In this document: positions 46,731 through 56,198 of the stretch, piece after piece | Layout: every line of letters begins with the position of its first letter | Position numbering within the stretch: the stretch's first letter is position 1 | Assembly: GCF_003268005.1 (NCBI RefSeq) | Contig: NZ_CP014213.1 | Coordinates: 1,550,001-1,614,000, forward strand | Length of the DNA stretch: 64,000 bases | From: Methanosphaera sp. BMS | GTDB taxonomy: Archaea > Methanobacteriota > Methanobacteria > Methanobacteriales > Methanobacteriaceae | Direction of reading: 5' to 3' | Translations under genes and position numbers: made by a program | Notes under the pieces: generated by a model | Told to the model about the DNA's origin: nothing | What the model saw: only the letters and a program-made list of their open reading frames with translations | Database searches by the model: none

Positions 46731-47909
46731 ATGTTATCTAAAAAATACATATATGCAGTAGCATTATTGCTGGTGTGTTTTTTAGCAATTTCATGCGTAA
46801 GTGCAGCTGATGAACAGGCAAGTACCGATAACTCCGCTACAAGTACTTCCGACAGTTCAACTTCAGAACAAACTAGCAGTATGCCAAGTTTTGACATGAA
46901 CAGCTTAAAAACTTCATCAAATAGTAATGCTGGAGGCAACAATTCATTTAGTTTAGGAAATTCAAACGGTAGCTCAAGTAGAGGTAATTTTAATTTCAGT
47001 AGCTTAAACTTCAGTAGTTTAAATACTTCAGGATTCAATTTATCCAATTTAAATTTCTCAAGCTTAAACTTTAGTGGAATGAATTCATCAGGATTTGACT
47101 TATCTAAATTAAACATATCCAGTATGGGAAATGGTAGTTTCAATACATCCGGAATGAATATGTCAGGAATTGACTTATCCAAATTAAACCTATCCAGTTT
47201 AAACTTATCAACCCTTAATTTCAGTAGTTTAAACACTTCCGGATTAAATACTAGTGGTTTTAACTTATCCGATTTAAGTAACTTAAACCTATCAAGTTTA
47301 AATACCTCTGGATTAGACTTTTCCAGCCTTAACCTATCAAGCTTAAACTTTACAGGAATGAATTCATCAGGATTTAACTTATCAAGCTTAAACCTATCCA
47401 GTTTAAACCTATCCAGCTTGGATTTATCAAAATTAAACCTATCCAGTTTGTTTAATATGAACAAAACAAACGATACTCAAAATGATACACCAGAAGTAGC
47501 TCCGATAGTGGACAATAAACCCGTAACTGATGATGTAAAACCTGATGTAAAAGTTGTTAAAACTACAACAAAAGATAAAGCAAAAACAACAACAGTTAAA
47601 AACATAGCCCCAAGTGCTGCAAAAACATTTACCATAAAAAGGGCAAATGATTCCAGCGTTCTTTATCAAGGTGACAGTACAGTAACCCTTGGTGAATTAG
47701 ATAAAATATTTGGCACATCATTTGCAAGTGGACAGTTAGTTCTAACTATTGATGGTGAAGTTGTATTTAACGGCACTGTAAACGGTGACTTAGCAAGTGT
47801 AATATTTGATATCATTGAAAAATTCCTTGGTGAACACAACATAAAAGTAGAATTTACAGATGATGCCAATAACACAAATACATTCGAAGAGAATGTTATT
47901 ATAGAATAA
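46731..47909 (+). CDS. Secreted pentapeptide-repeat-like protein rich in N-glycosylation sequons
   Basis: 392 residues. A signal peptide covers about 1-25 (hydrophobic core ALLLVCFLAISCVSA). After a Ser/Thr-rich stretch, residues 86-242 are tandem five-residue units of the type [L/F/M]-[N/D]-x-S-[S/G/K], in register from about 86 to 180 and, after a three-residue insertion, to about 242. Most units hold an N-x-S/T sequon, about 26 in this region. The pattern fits a pentapeptide-repeat beta-helix on the cell surface. Residues about 255-295 are a Lys/Thr-rich linker, and about 297-392 a compact C-terminal domain (TFTIKRANDSS...). AGGAGA precedes the ATG. No homolog of the full architecture is known to me. 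Confidence 0.75.
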   Translation: MLSKKYIYAVALLLVCFLAISCVSAADEQASTDNSATSTSDSSTSEQTSSMPSFDMNSLKTSSNSNAGGNNSFSLGNSNGSSSRGNFNFSSLNFSSLNTSGFNLSNLNFSSLNFSGMNSSGFDLSKLNISSMGNGSFNTSGMNMSGIDLSKLNLSSLNLSTLNFSSLNTSGLNTSGFNLSDLSNLNLSSLNTSGLDFSSLNLSSLNFTGMNSSGFNLSSLNLSSLNLSSLDLSKLNLSSLFNMNKTNDTQNDTPEVAPIVDNKPVTDDVKPDVKVVKTTTKDKAKTTTVKNIAPSAAKTFTIKRANDSSVLYQGDSTVTLGELDKIFGTSFASGQLVLTIDGEVVFNGTVNGDLASVIFDIIEKFLGEHNIKVEFTDDANNTNTFEENVIIE

Positions 47910-48171
47910 CCCCCTCATTTTTTCTTTTTTTAAAAAATCAATAATAATGGATAATCACTTATTTAAAATCATTCCATCCAAACTCTTGTGTAACAAAGCA
48001 CTTTTCGGATATGCACTAAATAACCTTAGTCCAATTAACCCTCAATTTATAAAAAAAAAAGATAATATAACAAAAAAAACTTAATCAAAGAAAACATGAT
48101 AAATGTTACTTAAATCAAAAAATAAAATCTAACAATAAAAAAAATTGATAAAAAAGAAAGAATGGAATGTT

Positions 48172-48807
48172 TTATTGTAAATCGAGTATACCAAATAACA
48201 GCGGTATTGATCTACCTTCATTGATTGCATTTGTACATATATATGCATCATATGCACAATATATAACATATACCAAACCCAATATTGTTATAATGGAATA
48301 GATACCAGTATTTAAAAATATGATGTTCAAAAGTATTGGGACAAATCCAATCAGACATAAGACAATTCCTCTTTTGATTAATCCAAGATATAACTGACCC
48401 AGTCCACTTAAGAAATATATGAGAAATCCTGCAATTCCGCTTAGTAATGTAGCTACCCATTTATTTTTTTGATTGACCGGCACATTGTATCCTCCAGGAT
48501 AAGGGTTTTGACCTGGATTATATTGACCATTACCATACTGACCATTGTTGTATGGACCATTATTGTATGGACCATTATTGTACTGGTTATTATCATATTG
48601 ATTAGATGTACTCTGCTGATTATTTGGCTGAGGAATATCCTGTTGTTCAATTTGAGGATTGTTATCAGGTTGATAGTTATTGTTAAAATTTTGATTAGTA
48701 TCTGCCTGTGGCTCTTGCTGAGAAGTTATTTGCAAATTACCTCCACAACTTAAACAAAATTGTGCATTATCTTGATTATCATACCCGCAAAGATGACATT
48801 TTTTCAT
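48172..48807 (-). CDS. Zinc-ribbon, Asn/Gln-rich, TM2-like membrane protein
   Basis: 211 residues. An N-terminal zinc ribbon CHLCGYDNQDNAQFCLSCG (4-22), then a low-complexity Asn/Gln/Tyr/Pro linker (about 25-110) that includes short YNNGP/YNNGQ repeats, then a TM2-like membrane domain with three hydrophobic segments (about 118-140, 143-165, 170-192). The GLGQLYLGLIKRGI sequence is the TM2 motif. GGAGG lies seven bases before the ATG. Role unknown. It faces a 12-bp repeat array that also encodes Asn-rich peptides, on the opposite strand. Confidence 0.7.
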   Translation of the reverse strand: MKKCHLCGYDNQDNAQFCLSCGGNLQITSQQEPQADTNQNFNNNYQPDNNPQIEQQDIPQPNNQQSTSNQYDNNQYNNGPYNNGPYNNGQYGNGQYNPGQNPYPGGYNVPVNQKNKWVATLLSGIAGFLIYFLSGLGQLYLGLIKRGIVLCLIGFVPILLNIIFLNTGIYSIITILGLVYVIYCAYDAYICTNAINEGRSIPLLFGILDLQ

Positions 48808-48933
48808 GAAATACCTCCGAATATTAATTTATAAAAACAATTATATTAACCATCATTATATATATTTTATTCCAAACAAGGATATGATAAAAATAATTTT
48901 CTGATTATATTTACATGGTTGAAGAATTCTCCC

Positions 48934-49493
48934 ATTATAACAACAATTATAACAACAATTATAACAACAATTATAACAACAATTATAACAACAATTATAA
49001 CAACAATTATAACAACAATTATAACAACAATTATAACAACAATTATAACAACAATTATAACAACAATTATAACAACAATTATAACAACAATTATAACAAC
49101 AATTATAACAACAATTATAACAACAATTATAACAACAATTATAACAACAATTATAACAACAATTATAACAACAATTATAACAACAATTATAACAACAATT
49201 ATAACAACAATTATAAGAATAATTATAACAACAATTATAACAACAATTATAACAACAATTATAACAACAATTATAAGAATAATTATAAGAATAATTATAA
49301 CAACAATTATAACAACAATTATAACAACAATTATAACAACAATTATAACAACAATTATAACAACAATTATAACAACAATTATAACAACAATTATAACAAC
49401 AATTATAACAACAATTATAACAACAATTATAACAACAATTATAACAACAATTATAAGAATAATTATAAGAATAATTATAAGAAATGTTGTGAT
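48934..49493. repeat. Tandem array of a 12-bp unit, about 46 copies
   Basis: About 560 bases of the unit ATAACAACAATT, almost without change. A variant unit ATAAGAATAATT is found at 49213, at 49273-49296 (two copies) and at 49453-49476 (two copies). Two plus-strand frames are open: one reads (NNNY)n from an ATG at 48915 to 49550 and the other (ITTI)n. Neither start has a ribosome-binding site, and the differences between units alter the peptide in both frames, so I do not call it a gene. The near identity suggests recent expansion by slippage. Confidence 0.85.
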
Positions 49494-49686
49494 TTAAATC
49501 AGCAAATATATAATAATGGAAAATTAAGATTAAAACAAAAAAAGCAATAGTGGAAGCAATATGTCAAAACATGACTACTTCCATAGTGTTAATGAGTCAT
49601 AACACATCGTATTTTTAGACAATAATTATTTTATGGAACAATTTACGCATACATCATACCAATATATTCATATGCAAAAACAAATT

Positions 49687-49917
49687 TCAGAAATAAGTTT
49701 TTCCATATTTATCCTTAGTGTACTTGTTGGTTTTAACCAATAACTCTATGGATTTATCTATTTGTTGTTTATTTCTAAGATCACCATAATTGATATTTTT
49801 TTCCATCTTTTTAACTCCATCGGGCGTTAACTGTGGATAAAGATCATGTTTTCTTAAGTACTTTAATAAATCATCTTTACTATCTTTTTTTGCAAATATT
49901 ATGTCTGCTAATCCCAT
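49687..49917 (-). CDS. Small hypothetical protein
   Basis: 76 residues, Lys/Asp rich, with no motif recognised (MGLADIIFAKKDSKDDLL at the N-terminus). The helix-turn pattern DLLKYLRKHDLYPQLTPDGVKKMEKN is compatible with a small DNA- or RNA-binding helical protein, but this is a guess. The start ATG at 49917 has GAGGTG nine bases upstream, which supports it as real; the longer frame to 50043 does not add anything typical. Function unknown. Confidence 0.6.
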   Translation of the reverse strand: MGLADIIFAKKDSKDDLLKYLRKHDLYPQLTPDGVKKMEKNINYGDLRNKQQIDKSIELLVKTNKYTKDKYGKTYF

Positions 49918-50266
49918 AATGATACACCTCTTTATTTTAATTTGTATATTTTTTTCTATTTTTTTATTTTTTTCGTCTCCGATTATAATTGTGACAAAGT
50001 TAATATAAACTTTTCGATATCCCCCACTACAATCCATTAACAAAAATCTGATTAAATATGTCTTTGTGGTTATGCAACCGAAAAGTTAAAAGCAGATATC
50101 AAATATATTATTATTAGAGATTGATTGTTTTTAAATTAATTATATGCATATTCATCATTAAAACTGTTTTAAACAGCAGTCTATTAGCATATGGAAACAT
50201 GAAAAAACGGGATATTGAATATGCTATTTGATAAGGGATTTAATCATTTTAAGTGGATGGGATTTT
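49918..50266. other. Divergent intergenic region before the cysteine-synthase-like gene
   Basis: 349 bases, no gene. It holds a short odd palindrome CTGTTTTAAACAG at 50164-50176 about 90 bases before the downstream start, a possible operator. No other feature that I can name. Confidence 0.45.
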
Positions 50267-51226
50267 ATGAATGTTGAAAAGCTGGTTGGCAATACGCCAA
50301 TGATAAAGATTGATTACGAATATGAACAAAAGAAGGGAAGTATATATACCAAACTTGAATCATACAATTATTCCGGAAGTATAAAGGACAGAATCGCATT
50401 ATACATTATTCAAAATGAACGAAAAAACGGTAACCTAGAGGAAGGACAAAGTATTGTTGAGGTTACAAGTGGAAACACGGGCATTGCATTCAGTGCCATA
50501 GGTGCACTTTTTGGTCATGATGTCCACATATTCATGCCGGACTGGGTGAGCTTGGAAAGAAAAAAACTTATTGAAATGTATGGTGCCCATGTTCATCTGA
50601 TATCAAAAGAGGACGGTGGATTTAAAAGGGCTTTGGAATTAGCAGAAGAATTCGCATTAGAAACAAATGCATACCGGCCACTTCAATTCGACAATCCATT
50701 GAATATAGAAGCACAATACAATTCTACAGGAAAAGAGATCATTGACAGCATCCCTGATGTTAACGCATTCGTTTCAGGTATAGGAACTGGTGGAACATTA
50801 ATGGGAATCGGTAAAAGATTGAAAGAACATAATCCCGATTCAAAGGTATTTGCCCTGGAACCATCCACTTTATCCATTCTTAAAATGGGTATGGAAGAAG
50901 GAAGTCATATGATTGAAGGGATAGGAGATGACTTTATTCCTGGAATTGTGGATAAGGATTTGATTGATGACATAGTATTAATTGATGACTTGGATGCAAT
51001 CAACATGGCTAAAAGAATAGCCAAAGAATTCGGTTTAGGTATTGGTATTTCAAGTGGTGCAAACTTCCTGGCAAGCGTGTTGATGGATAACAACAACTTG
51101 AAGATAGCCACAGTATTTCCTGATGATAATAAGAAGTACATTACAACAAAGTTGTCAGAGCCAATTGATGAAAATCCGGAACTACTTTCAAATAAGATAA
51201 AGCTTATCGGCTTTGAAGCTGTATAA
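50267..51226 (+). CDS. Cysteine synthase-like PLP enzyme (CysK/CysM family)
   Basis: 319 residues. The PLP lysine is Lys40 in SGSIKDR, the phosphate loop is GIGTGGT, the alpha-carboxylate loop is TSGNTG (about 69-74), and the late SSGAN (about 272) is typical. It uses O-acetylserine or O-phosphoserine and sulfide to make cysteine, or acts in a related beta-replacement. The ATG at 50267 is chosen because the longer frame adds a short hydrophobic leader without family support. No serine acetyltransferase is adjacent. Specific substrate not decided. Confidence 0.85.
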   Translation: MNVEKLVGNTPMIKIDYEYEQKKGSIYTKLESYNYSGSIKDRIALYIIQNERKNGNLEEGQSIVEVTSGNTGIAFSAIGALFGHDVHIFMPDWVSLERKKLIEMYGAHVHLISKEDGGFKRALELAEEFALETNAYRPLQFDNPLNIEAQYNSTGKEIIDSIPDVNAFVSGIGTGGTLMGIGKRLKEHNPDSKVFALEPSTLSILKMGMEEGSHMIEGIGDDFIPGIVDKDLIDDIVLIDDLDAINMAKRIAKEFGLGIGISSGANFLASVLMDNNNLKIATVFPDDNKKYITTKLSEPIDENPELLSNKIKLIGFEAV

Positions 51227-51440
51227 ATCAATCTACATATGCAATGATGATTAATAGACCATGGATTCAGATCATGCCAATCAGCAAACTGGCCGAAGCA
51301 ATAATACGCTTTATGCCAACAGATACATCATCATGGAAATAACTTAACTATCTTATTTACCCATTTCGACCTTTTTTTATAATATTTTTACATCTATTGT
51401 TCGCATTGTTGAATTTCATTTTACACCCATCAATATGGAA

Positions 51441-52661
51441 TCAATCCCCATTTAACTGTAATCTTTTTGGAGTTTGGAATAGACATGATATAACCGCGGT
51501 TATAAGCATCAATGGAATTAAATTAACCGGAAATAGAATCATCAACAGTAATACAACAGCTATCGGCTTTTTTAATATGTTGGCTAGAAGTGCCGTGGTG
51601 ACTATTGCCATGGAAAGTACCGGATCCATATTGAAAATCATACTCATTGCATATCCCATTGCAATTCCCGAAAAGATCAATGGGAAGAAATGTCCACCCT
51701 TCAATCCACTTTCTATACAGATGTTGGTTAAAAGAATTTTGACAATACTTGTCAATATCAACAAGGCCACGCTTATTTCCAGTGCATTATCCAATAGAAT
51801 ATGAATCTGATATTCTCCTGAAAACATCGTTAACGGCAATAATGTTCCTACAATACCTAGAATCAATCCTCCAATAACGCTTTTTATGATATAACATTCA
51901 CAGATACCATTGAATAATTTTTTCACCAATATATTCATTAAAAAATAGAAATATCCAAGGATTATTCCCACAAGCATCAAAAGAACAATATAATAATAAT
52001 TTAAATTTGACAAAGAAGCAGCTCCAACCAATTGCATTCCCATATTACTGGCAGTCAAATGGTTCAGTAACATGAATACGCCAAATGAGCTTAATATAGC
52101 TGCAAAATAGAGAATGTTCTTTGAAGTTTTAGGAAGCTTAACGTTTTCTTCATTTTCAATCGGCTCTACAAATGCAAATAATGGGGAGGCAAAGATTACG
52201 CCCAAGGTAGCTGAGACACCAATGCTTGCCATGTCTTCAAGTTCCTTATTGAATATCTTCAGCCTATCTGATGCCCATGTACATAAACTTGCTATTATCC
52301 CCGTTAGACCTGCTTCCGGCCCTACACTTGCACCGATCATCAACGGAAGCAGAGCCGAGACTATTGACTGGAATATGTTTTGATAGGGGTATCGGTGATT
52401 TGTCCTTACATTCTCAACTACAACCTTCAGCTCCTGAGTCGCATCCCCATACTTCTCCTTGAACAATCCGATAATCAATCCTCCCAATAGACAGGTGACT
52501 ACCGTATAGTATTTGAAATGTAGCAATTCCGGCAGATAATCCCATAAGAAGTATATACCCAGATTCATGATTTCGATAAAACTCCATATGATAACGCCAG
52601 ATATGATTCCCACAATTATGGTATATGCCAGTAGAATCAAGTCATTTTCTATTTTTTCCAA
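51441..52661 (-). CDS. CLC-family chloride channel/transporter (YfeO-like)
   Basis: 406 residues with about ten to twelve membrane helices. The conserved site reads GASVGPEAGL (about residues 112-121), so the gating Glu of the classic GREGP motif is replaced and a Glu follows the Pro instead, as in YfeO-like CLC proteins. A second conserved GLKGGHFFPL site lies near 330. The start is TTG at 52661 with GGAAGGG upstream. It ends 39 bases... convergent with the cysteine-synthase-like gene across a 214-base gap. Ion specificity and whether it is a channel or exchanger cannot be told. Confidence 0.85.
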   Translation of the reverse strand: MEKIENDLILLAYTIIVGIISGVIIWSFIEIMNLGIYFLWDYLPELLHFKYYTVVTCLLGGLIIGLFKEKYGDATQELKVVVENVRTNHRYPYQNIFQSIVSALLPLMIGASVGPEAGLTGIIASLCTWASDRLKIFNKELEDMASIGVSATLGVIFASPLFAFVEPIENEENVKLPKTSKNILYFAAILSSFGVFMLLNHLTASNMGMQLVGAASLSNLNYYYIVLLMLVGIILGYFYFLMNILVKKLFNGICECYIIKSVIGGLILGIVGTLLPLTMFSGEYQIHILLDNALEISVALLILTSIVKILLTNICIESGLKGGHFFPLIFSGIAMGYAMSMIFNMDPVLSMAIVTTALLANILKKPIAVVLLLMILFPVNLIPLMLITAVISCLFQTPKRLQLNGD

Positions 52662-52718
52662 AAAAAAACACCCTTCCTTATATTCCTTATTATAATAATC
52701 GTATTTTTGGAGTACCGA

Positions 52719-54086
52719 TCATTTTTTATTGTGTTTTATCCTTTCATGCATTATGCATATTCCACCTTTGCTTCCGCCCATCGGACTTATAGGTGTTCCA
52801 AGTGAGTTCATGCATCTTGCCATCATCGTCGCTCCCTGTGCAAGTGCATCCTCTACAAGAAGTATGTCCTCAAAGGCTTCTGAAAGATATTCTTTAATGT
52901 ATTTCATTTTGTTTGCAGTAATTCCTGCACGTCCTGTTATTGCAAGAGTGGAATTAGGACTGATTAGATTAAATTCCATTGACTTATCAATCACTCGTTT
53001 AACCAGATATGCGTAGAAGTCATCTATTTGTTCTGAGAGTATTTGAGGATTAACATCGATTATTTTTCCAAATTCTTCTATTAGTTTTTCTTCATCATTT
53101 ATCCTGCAACCTATCAACTTGACTTTTGAGTTGATTCTTTTGTCTTGATATACGGCCACGCATCCAAATTCATCAACGTCATATGGTACTTCCATTATAT
53201 CAATAAATTCATGTAATTTAATGGTATCCTCATGAAGTTTATCATCATTTAATTTATCGTCAAATGTATTAAAATCAACGTCTATGGTTGAGTGATTATT
53301 CTCTATCAATCCACAACCCCTTAGCACCATGTCCATGATTCCACCTGCAAGGCCCAAATAGTTACATACCACCTTGGCATATGGTCTGGAGTCATCGACA
53401 ATCTGCCCGGCAAGCGTTGTTCCCATATCAATGGAGACCACCGGATTTCTATATTCGATGGATGATGACTTGGAGGCCAGCTTCATACCCGCCGTTACCA
53501 GTTCACTTTCCATTTCATTTGCAACGGCACCATTTAACTGACCGGATGAAATGCCAACGACCGATCCGTCAAATTCAATATTGTTAAAAAAAGAGTACTT
53601 GCGTATGTGTTCTGGGATGTTATCCAAGGAAAATGGAGCCCTCATCTGGGAAGCCTTAATGCCCGCTTCAAGACATGCCAGGGACAATGCCTGTATTATA
53701 TAGTTCAACTCGTCATCAGAGGACAATACGGCAACTACTCCCGTTGACCGGACAACAAAGTCCAATTCATCAACGGACATGTTTATTTTAGAAAGAGATT
53801 CAAGTATCAAATCCCGGATGGCATCTATTATTGCCTCCTTGGATAAGTCCTTACCCCAGATGGTATTACCGAATACGGTTTCACCATCCAGGGGTTTTCT
53901 TATGTCACGGGTTAGCTTTACCAGTTTAACCAGTTGGAATGATTTGTTGTTTTTAACGTTACTTGTTGTTATAATGGATTTGATGGTGGTATTTCCCAGC
54001 TCTACGGACAGTACTGTGAAATACTGTCCACCCATATCATTTTTATTGCCAGATGTTACTGATACTTTTTCTATTGACATATTCAT
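52719..54086 (-). CDS. Methanogenesis marker protein 14
   Basis: 455 residues, matching the methanogen-specific marker family 14. It has an ASKHA-like pattern: VLSVELGNTTIKSII near residue 25, VVSIDMGTTLAGQIV near 218, and LAITGRAGITANK near 385, suggesting an actin-like ATPase of the type found in corrinoid-activation (RACE/RamA-like) systems. The overlap with the mtrH stop (TGATGA) puts it in the mtr operon; a role in reactivating or assembling Mtr corrinoid is a reasonable inference, not shown. Its start could instead be the ATG six bases further on. Confidence 0.85.
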   Translation of the reverse strand: MNMSIEKVSVTSGNKNDMGGQYFTVLSVELGNTTIKSIITTSNVKNNKSFQLVKLVKLTRDIRKPLDGETVFGNTIWGKDLSKEAIIDAIRDLILESLSKINMSVDELDFVVRSTGVVAVLSSDDELNYIIQALSLACLEAGIKASQMRAPFSLDNIPEHIRKYSFFNNIEFDGSVVGISSGQLNGAVANEMESELVTAGMKLASKSSSIEYRNPVVSIDMGTTLAGQIVDDSRPYAKVVCNYLGLAGGIMDMVLRGCGLIENNHSTIDVDFNTFDDKLNDDKLHEDTIKLHEFIDIMEVPYDVDEFGCVAVYQDKRINSKVKLIGCRINDEEKLIEEFGKIIDVNPQILSEQIDDFYAYLVKRVIDKSMEFNLISPNSTLAITGRAGITANKMKYIKEYLSEAFEDILLVEDALAQGATMMARCMNSLGTPISPMGGSKGGICIMHERIKHNKK

Positions 54087-55018
54087 CAGAGTAAGTTCTT
54101 ATATGGATGGCTATCTACAGGCGTTATGCCTATTGCTTCGTTTGCTTCTGCTATAAACATGTCAGTCATGGCACAGGCAGTAAAGGCCATACGAGTGTTT
54201 TCTATTGGACCAAATAGTACAAAGTCTCCACCGGCCATCTGTTGAACTATGTTTGCTCCAATATCACATACCGGCCAGACTTCCTTATATTCCTTCTTGT
54301 ACTGTTTTATCCATTCCCATGCAGACGGTACGTTGTGCACTCCACTACCTGCAGGGTATCCCCATATACTTTTTTCCTTCAGTGTTGCCTTTATTGCAAG
54401 TCCACCACCCTGACCAAGTGGGGTGACTGCCACATCCATCAACGGCTTTGTGATTCCACAGTCTGAGGCTATTTCCAATAGTCCCTTGTCCATTATGCCT
54501 GATCCATCCTCCCAGAGGCTTATCTTACCATCCACTCCAGGCTGTGTTGGATTAAATCCCAATATGATGGATGAGGTAATGTCCGATTCGGTTATGGCAT
54601 TTATCTCATCATCATCTATGGACATGTTGATGGAGTTATAGACCGTACGTTCAGATAAACCTGACTCCGTTACGAATTCGGCACCTGCAATACGTGCATC
54701 GGCAGATGTTGAATCTATCAGAAACGGTGAGTTTGAAACGTCGGCTACATAGTCAATGTATTTTGTTAATGCTTCCGGCGTAGCCCCAAATACCTGTACT
54801 ATATTAGGATTTCCAGTCTGGTCGGTCATTTCATCCATCGTATTTAGCAAGTCTTCGGCTTTGGCCTTATCGAATTCTCCCTTTTTCTCATCAGATATTA
54901 TGTTGTGTCCGGCATAGAATATTGTTCCGGCCAGTACTGTTGGATATTCACCAGGCTGACCTCCAACTTTTACACCATATATGTCAAATACTTCCTGTTT
55001 TTTCTCAAACTTAAACAT
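54086..55018 (-). CDS. mtrH: Tetrahydromethanopterin S-methyltransferase, subunit H
   Basis: 310 residues, the cytoplasmic methyltransferase of the Mtr complex that moves the methyl group between methyl-H4MPT and the corrinoid on MtrA. TIM-barrel features include VQVFGATPEAL, FLIDSTSADAR (about 105-115) and FGPIENTR near 272. The ATG at 55018 has GAGGG at good spacing; the ATG at 55027 is too close to it. It follows mtrG after 18 bases. Confidence 0.96.
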   Translation of the reverse strand: MFKFEKKQEVFDIYGVKVGGQPGEYPTVLAGTIFYAGHNIISDEKKGEFDKAKAEDLLNTMDEMTDQTGNPNIVQVFGATPEALTKYIDYVADVSNSPFLIDSTSADARIAGAEFVTESGLSERTVYNSINMSIDDDEINAITESDITSSIILGFNPTQPGVDGKISLWEDGSGIMDKGLLEIASDCGITKPLMDVAVTPLGQGGGLAIKATLKEKSIWGYPAGSGVHNVPSAWEWIKQYKKEYKEVWPVCDIGANIVQQMAGGDFVLFGPIENTRMAFTACAMTDMFIAEANEAIGITPVDSHPYKNLL

Positions 55019-55036
55019 TATAATCATTCCCTCTAG

Positions 55037-55225
55037 TTATATTATATTTAATTTCATAAGTATTATGACCAAAATCAGTGCGAATATCACACCATATAAT
55101 ACTCCTACTTCACGTCCCAATGATTTACCCATATTTTGTGAATATTCTCCACGTGTTTCTTCAAGCCTTTGTTCAAATTCATCCAATCTATCATTGATTG
55201 CTTCGATATTTTCATCCCTTGACAT
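55037..55225 (-). CDS. mtrG: Tetrahydromethanopterin S-methyltransferase, subunit G
   Basis: 62 residues: an N-terminal amphipathic coiled-coil part and one C-terminal membrane helix (GVLYGVIFALILVIILM). The ATG at 55225 has GGGGGG before it; a longer frame runs through mtrF but is not family-like. One base separates it from the mtrF stop. Confidence 0.93.
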   Translation of the reverse strand: MSRDENIEAINDRLDEFEQRLEETRGEYSQNMGKSLGREVGVLYGVIFALILVIILMKLNII

Positions 55226-55226
55226 T

Positions 55227-55415
55227 TTATATACCCCCCTTATAATAGAGTATTGGCAATAGGATAACAATACATGTAAGTATAAAACCAATCAATATCC
55301 CCTTTAGACGAGTTTCTCTAACGCCACTTGTCAAACGTTCATTTCGTCCTATCAATTGAGTCTTATATTCAATAGTATTAGTTAAATCGTTGATGTGTTC
55401 AATGTTCTTCCTCAT
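55227..55415 (-). CDS. mtrF: Tetrahydromethanopterin S-methyltransferase, subunit F
   Basis: 62 residues with one C-terminal membrane helix (GILIGFILTCIVILLPILYY). Overlaps the mtrA stop in an ATGA arrangement. It resembles the C-terminal anchor of MtrA, as in other Methanobacteriales. Stalk-type subunit of the Mtr complex. Confidence 0.92.
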   Translation of the reverse strand: MRKNIEHINDLTNTIEYKTQLIGRNERLTSGVRETRLKGILIGFILTCIVILLPILYYKGGI

Positions 55416-56182
55416 AATACCAACAATCCCTTAAATAACAATATTAATGTGAGGATAATCGTTAAACAAAATCCTATCACTATTCCTTCCATTCGACCGG
55501 CGTAGTAACCTGAAGAAAATCTTTCAATAGCTGCTATTTCATTTATCTGTCCTTTCAGGTATCGAATTCTTGATTCGACATGTTCCAACATGACAATTGA
55601 TGAGTCCACGCCTACACCGTCAAATTCCTCATCATCTTCGGTTATTTGCTCATCGTCTTCTTCATCTTTAACATCATTCAGCTCAACAATCATTGCATCC
55701 TGCGGGTATGCTCCAGGGTCATTGGCTATGCATTCAGAGATTTTTTCCTCTATCTCATCAAGATTTTCATTGTTTATCATGCTTATTAGCGTAATTTGAT
55801 CCTGGAATCTTTCCACTGCTTCAACGGATAGATTTTCTACAAATGGTATGGCACCTGGTGAGCCCAGTATAACCTTTTTTTCGGGGTCTATACCGTTTTC
55901 ATAGAGTGCCTCCATTGTTTTACCTGTGATGTGACCTTGAACCTCACTACCGCATACTATTACAAATCTTATATTTGAGTTTGATATTACATTTGCAACT
56001 ACCTTTTCAATCCCCAAATTTTCGGTATGCAGTGGCCCCGCTATGGCGGCTCCACGTTGAACCACGTCTGCGTTCATCTTTGAACCTAGGGTAACAACGG
56101 CAACTGGACATTGAATATCACCGACATCATAATCACCAGTCTCAAGTGGCCATCCTTCTATAACATCCTTTTTTTCGACCAT
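55412..56182 (-). CDS. mtrA: Tetrahydromethanopterin S-methyltransferase, subunit A (corrinoid protein)
   Basis: 256 residues. The N-terminal corrinoid domain has His84 in EVQGHITGK, the lower cobalt ligand. A flexible acidic linker covers about 150-195, and a membrane anchor is at about 232-254. MtrA carries the methyl-Co(III) corrinoid between MtrH and MtrE. It follows mtrB after 16 bases and overlaps mtrF by four bases. Confidence 0.96.
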   Translation of the reverse strand: MVEKKDVIEGWPLETGDYDVGDIQCPVAVVTLGSKMNADVVQRGAAIAGPLHTENLGIEKVVANVISNSNIRFVIVCGSEVQGHITGKTMEALYENGIDPEKKVILGSPGAIPFVENLSVEAVERFQDQITLISMINNENLDEIEEKISECIANDPGAYPQDAMIVELNDVKDEEDDEQITEDDEEFDGVGVDSSIVMLEHVESRIRYLKGQINEIAAIERFSSGYYAGRMEGIVIGFCLTIILTLILLFKGLLVL

Positions 56183-56198
56183 TTATATTCACATCCAA

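Noticed and set aside
46700-47464. 254-codon minus-strand frame opposite the pentapeptide-repeat gene
   Set aside because: It is the reverse reading of the repeats, giving a periodic LDRFKL pattern; no start signals, and the plus-strand gene has a signal peptide and ribosome-binding site.
48934-49493. Regular repeats as a CRISPR array
   Set aside because: The 12-bp units are contiguous with no unique spacers.
48915-49550. Open frames of about 200 codons giving (NNNY)n and (ITTI)n over the 12-bp array
   Set aside because: They follow from the unit length being a multiple of three. Neither has a ribosome-binding site, and unit variants change residues in both frames. Kept as a repeat, not a gene.
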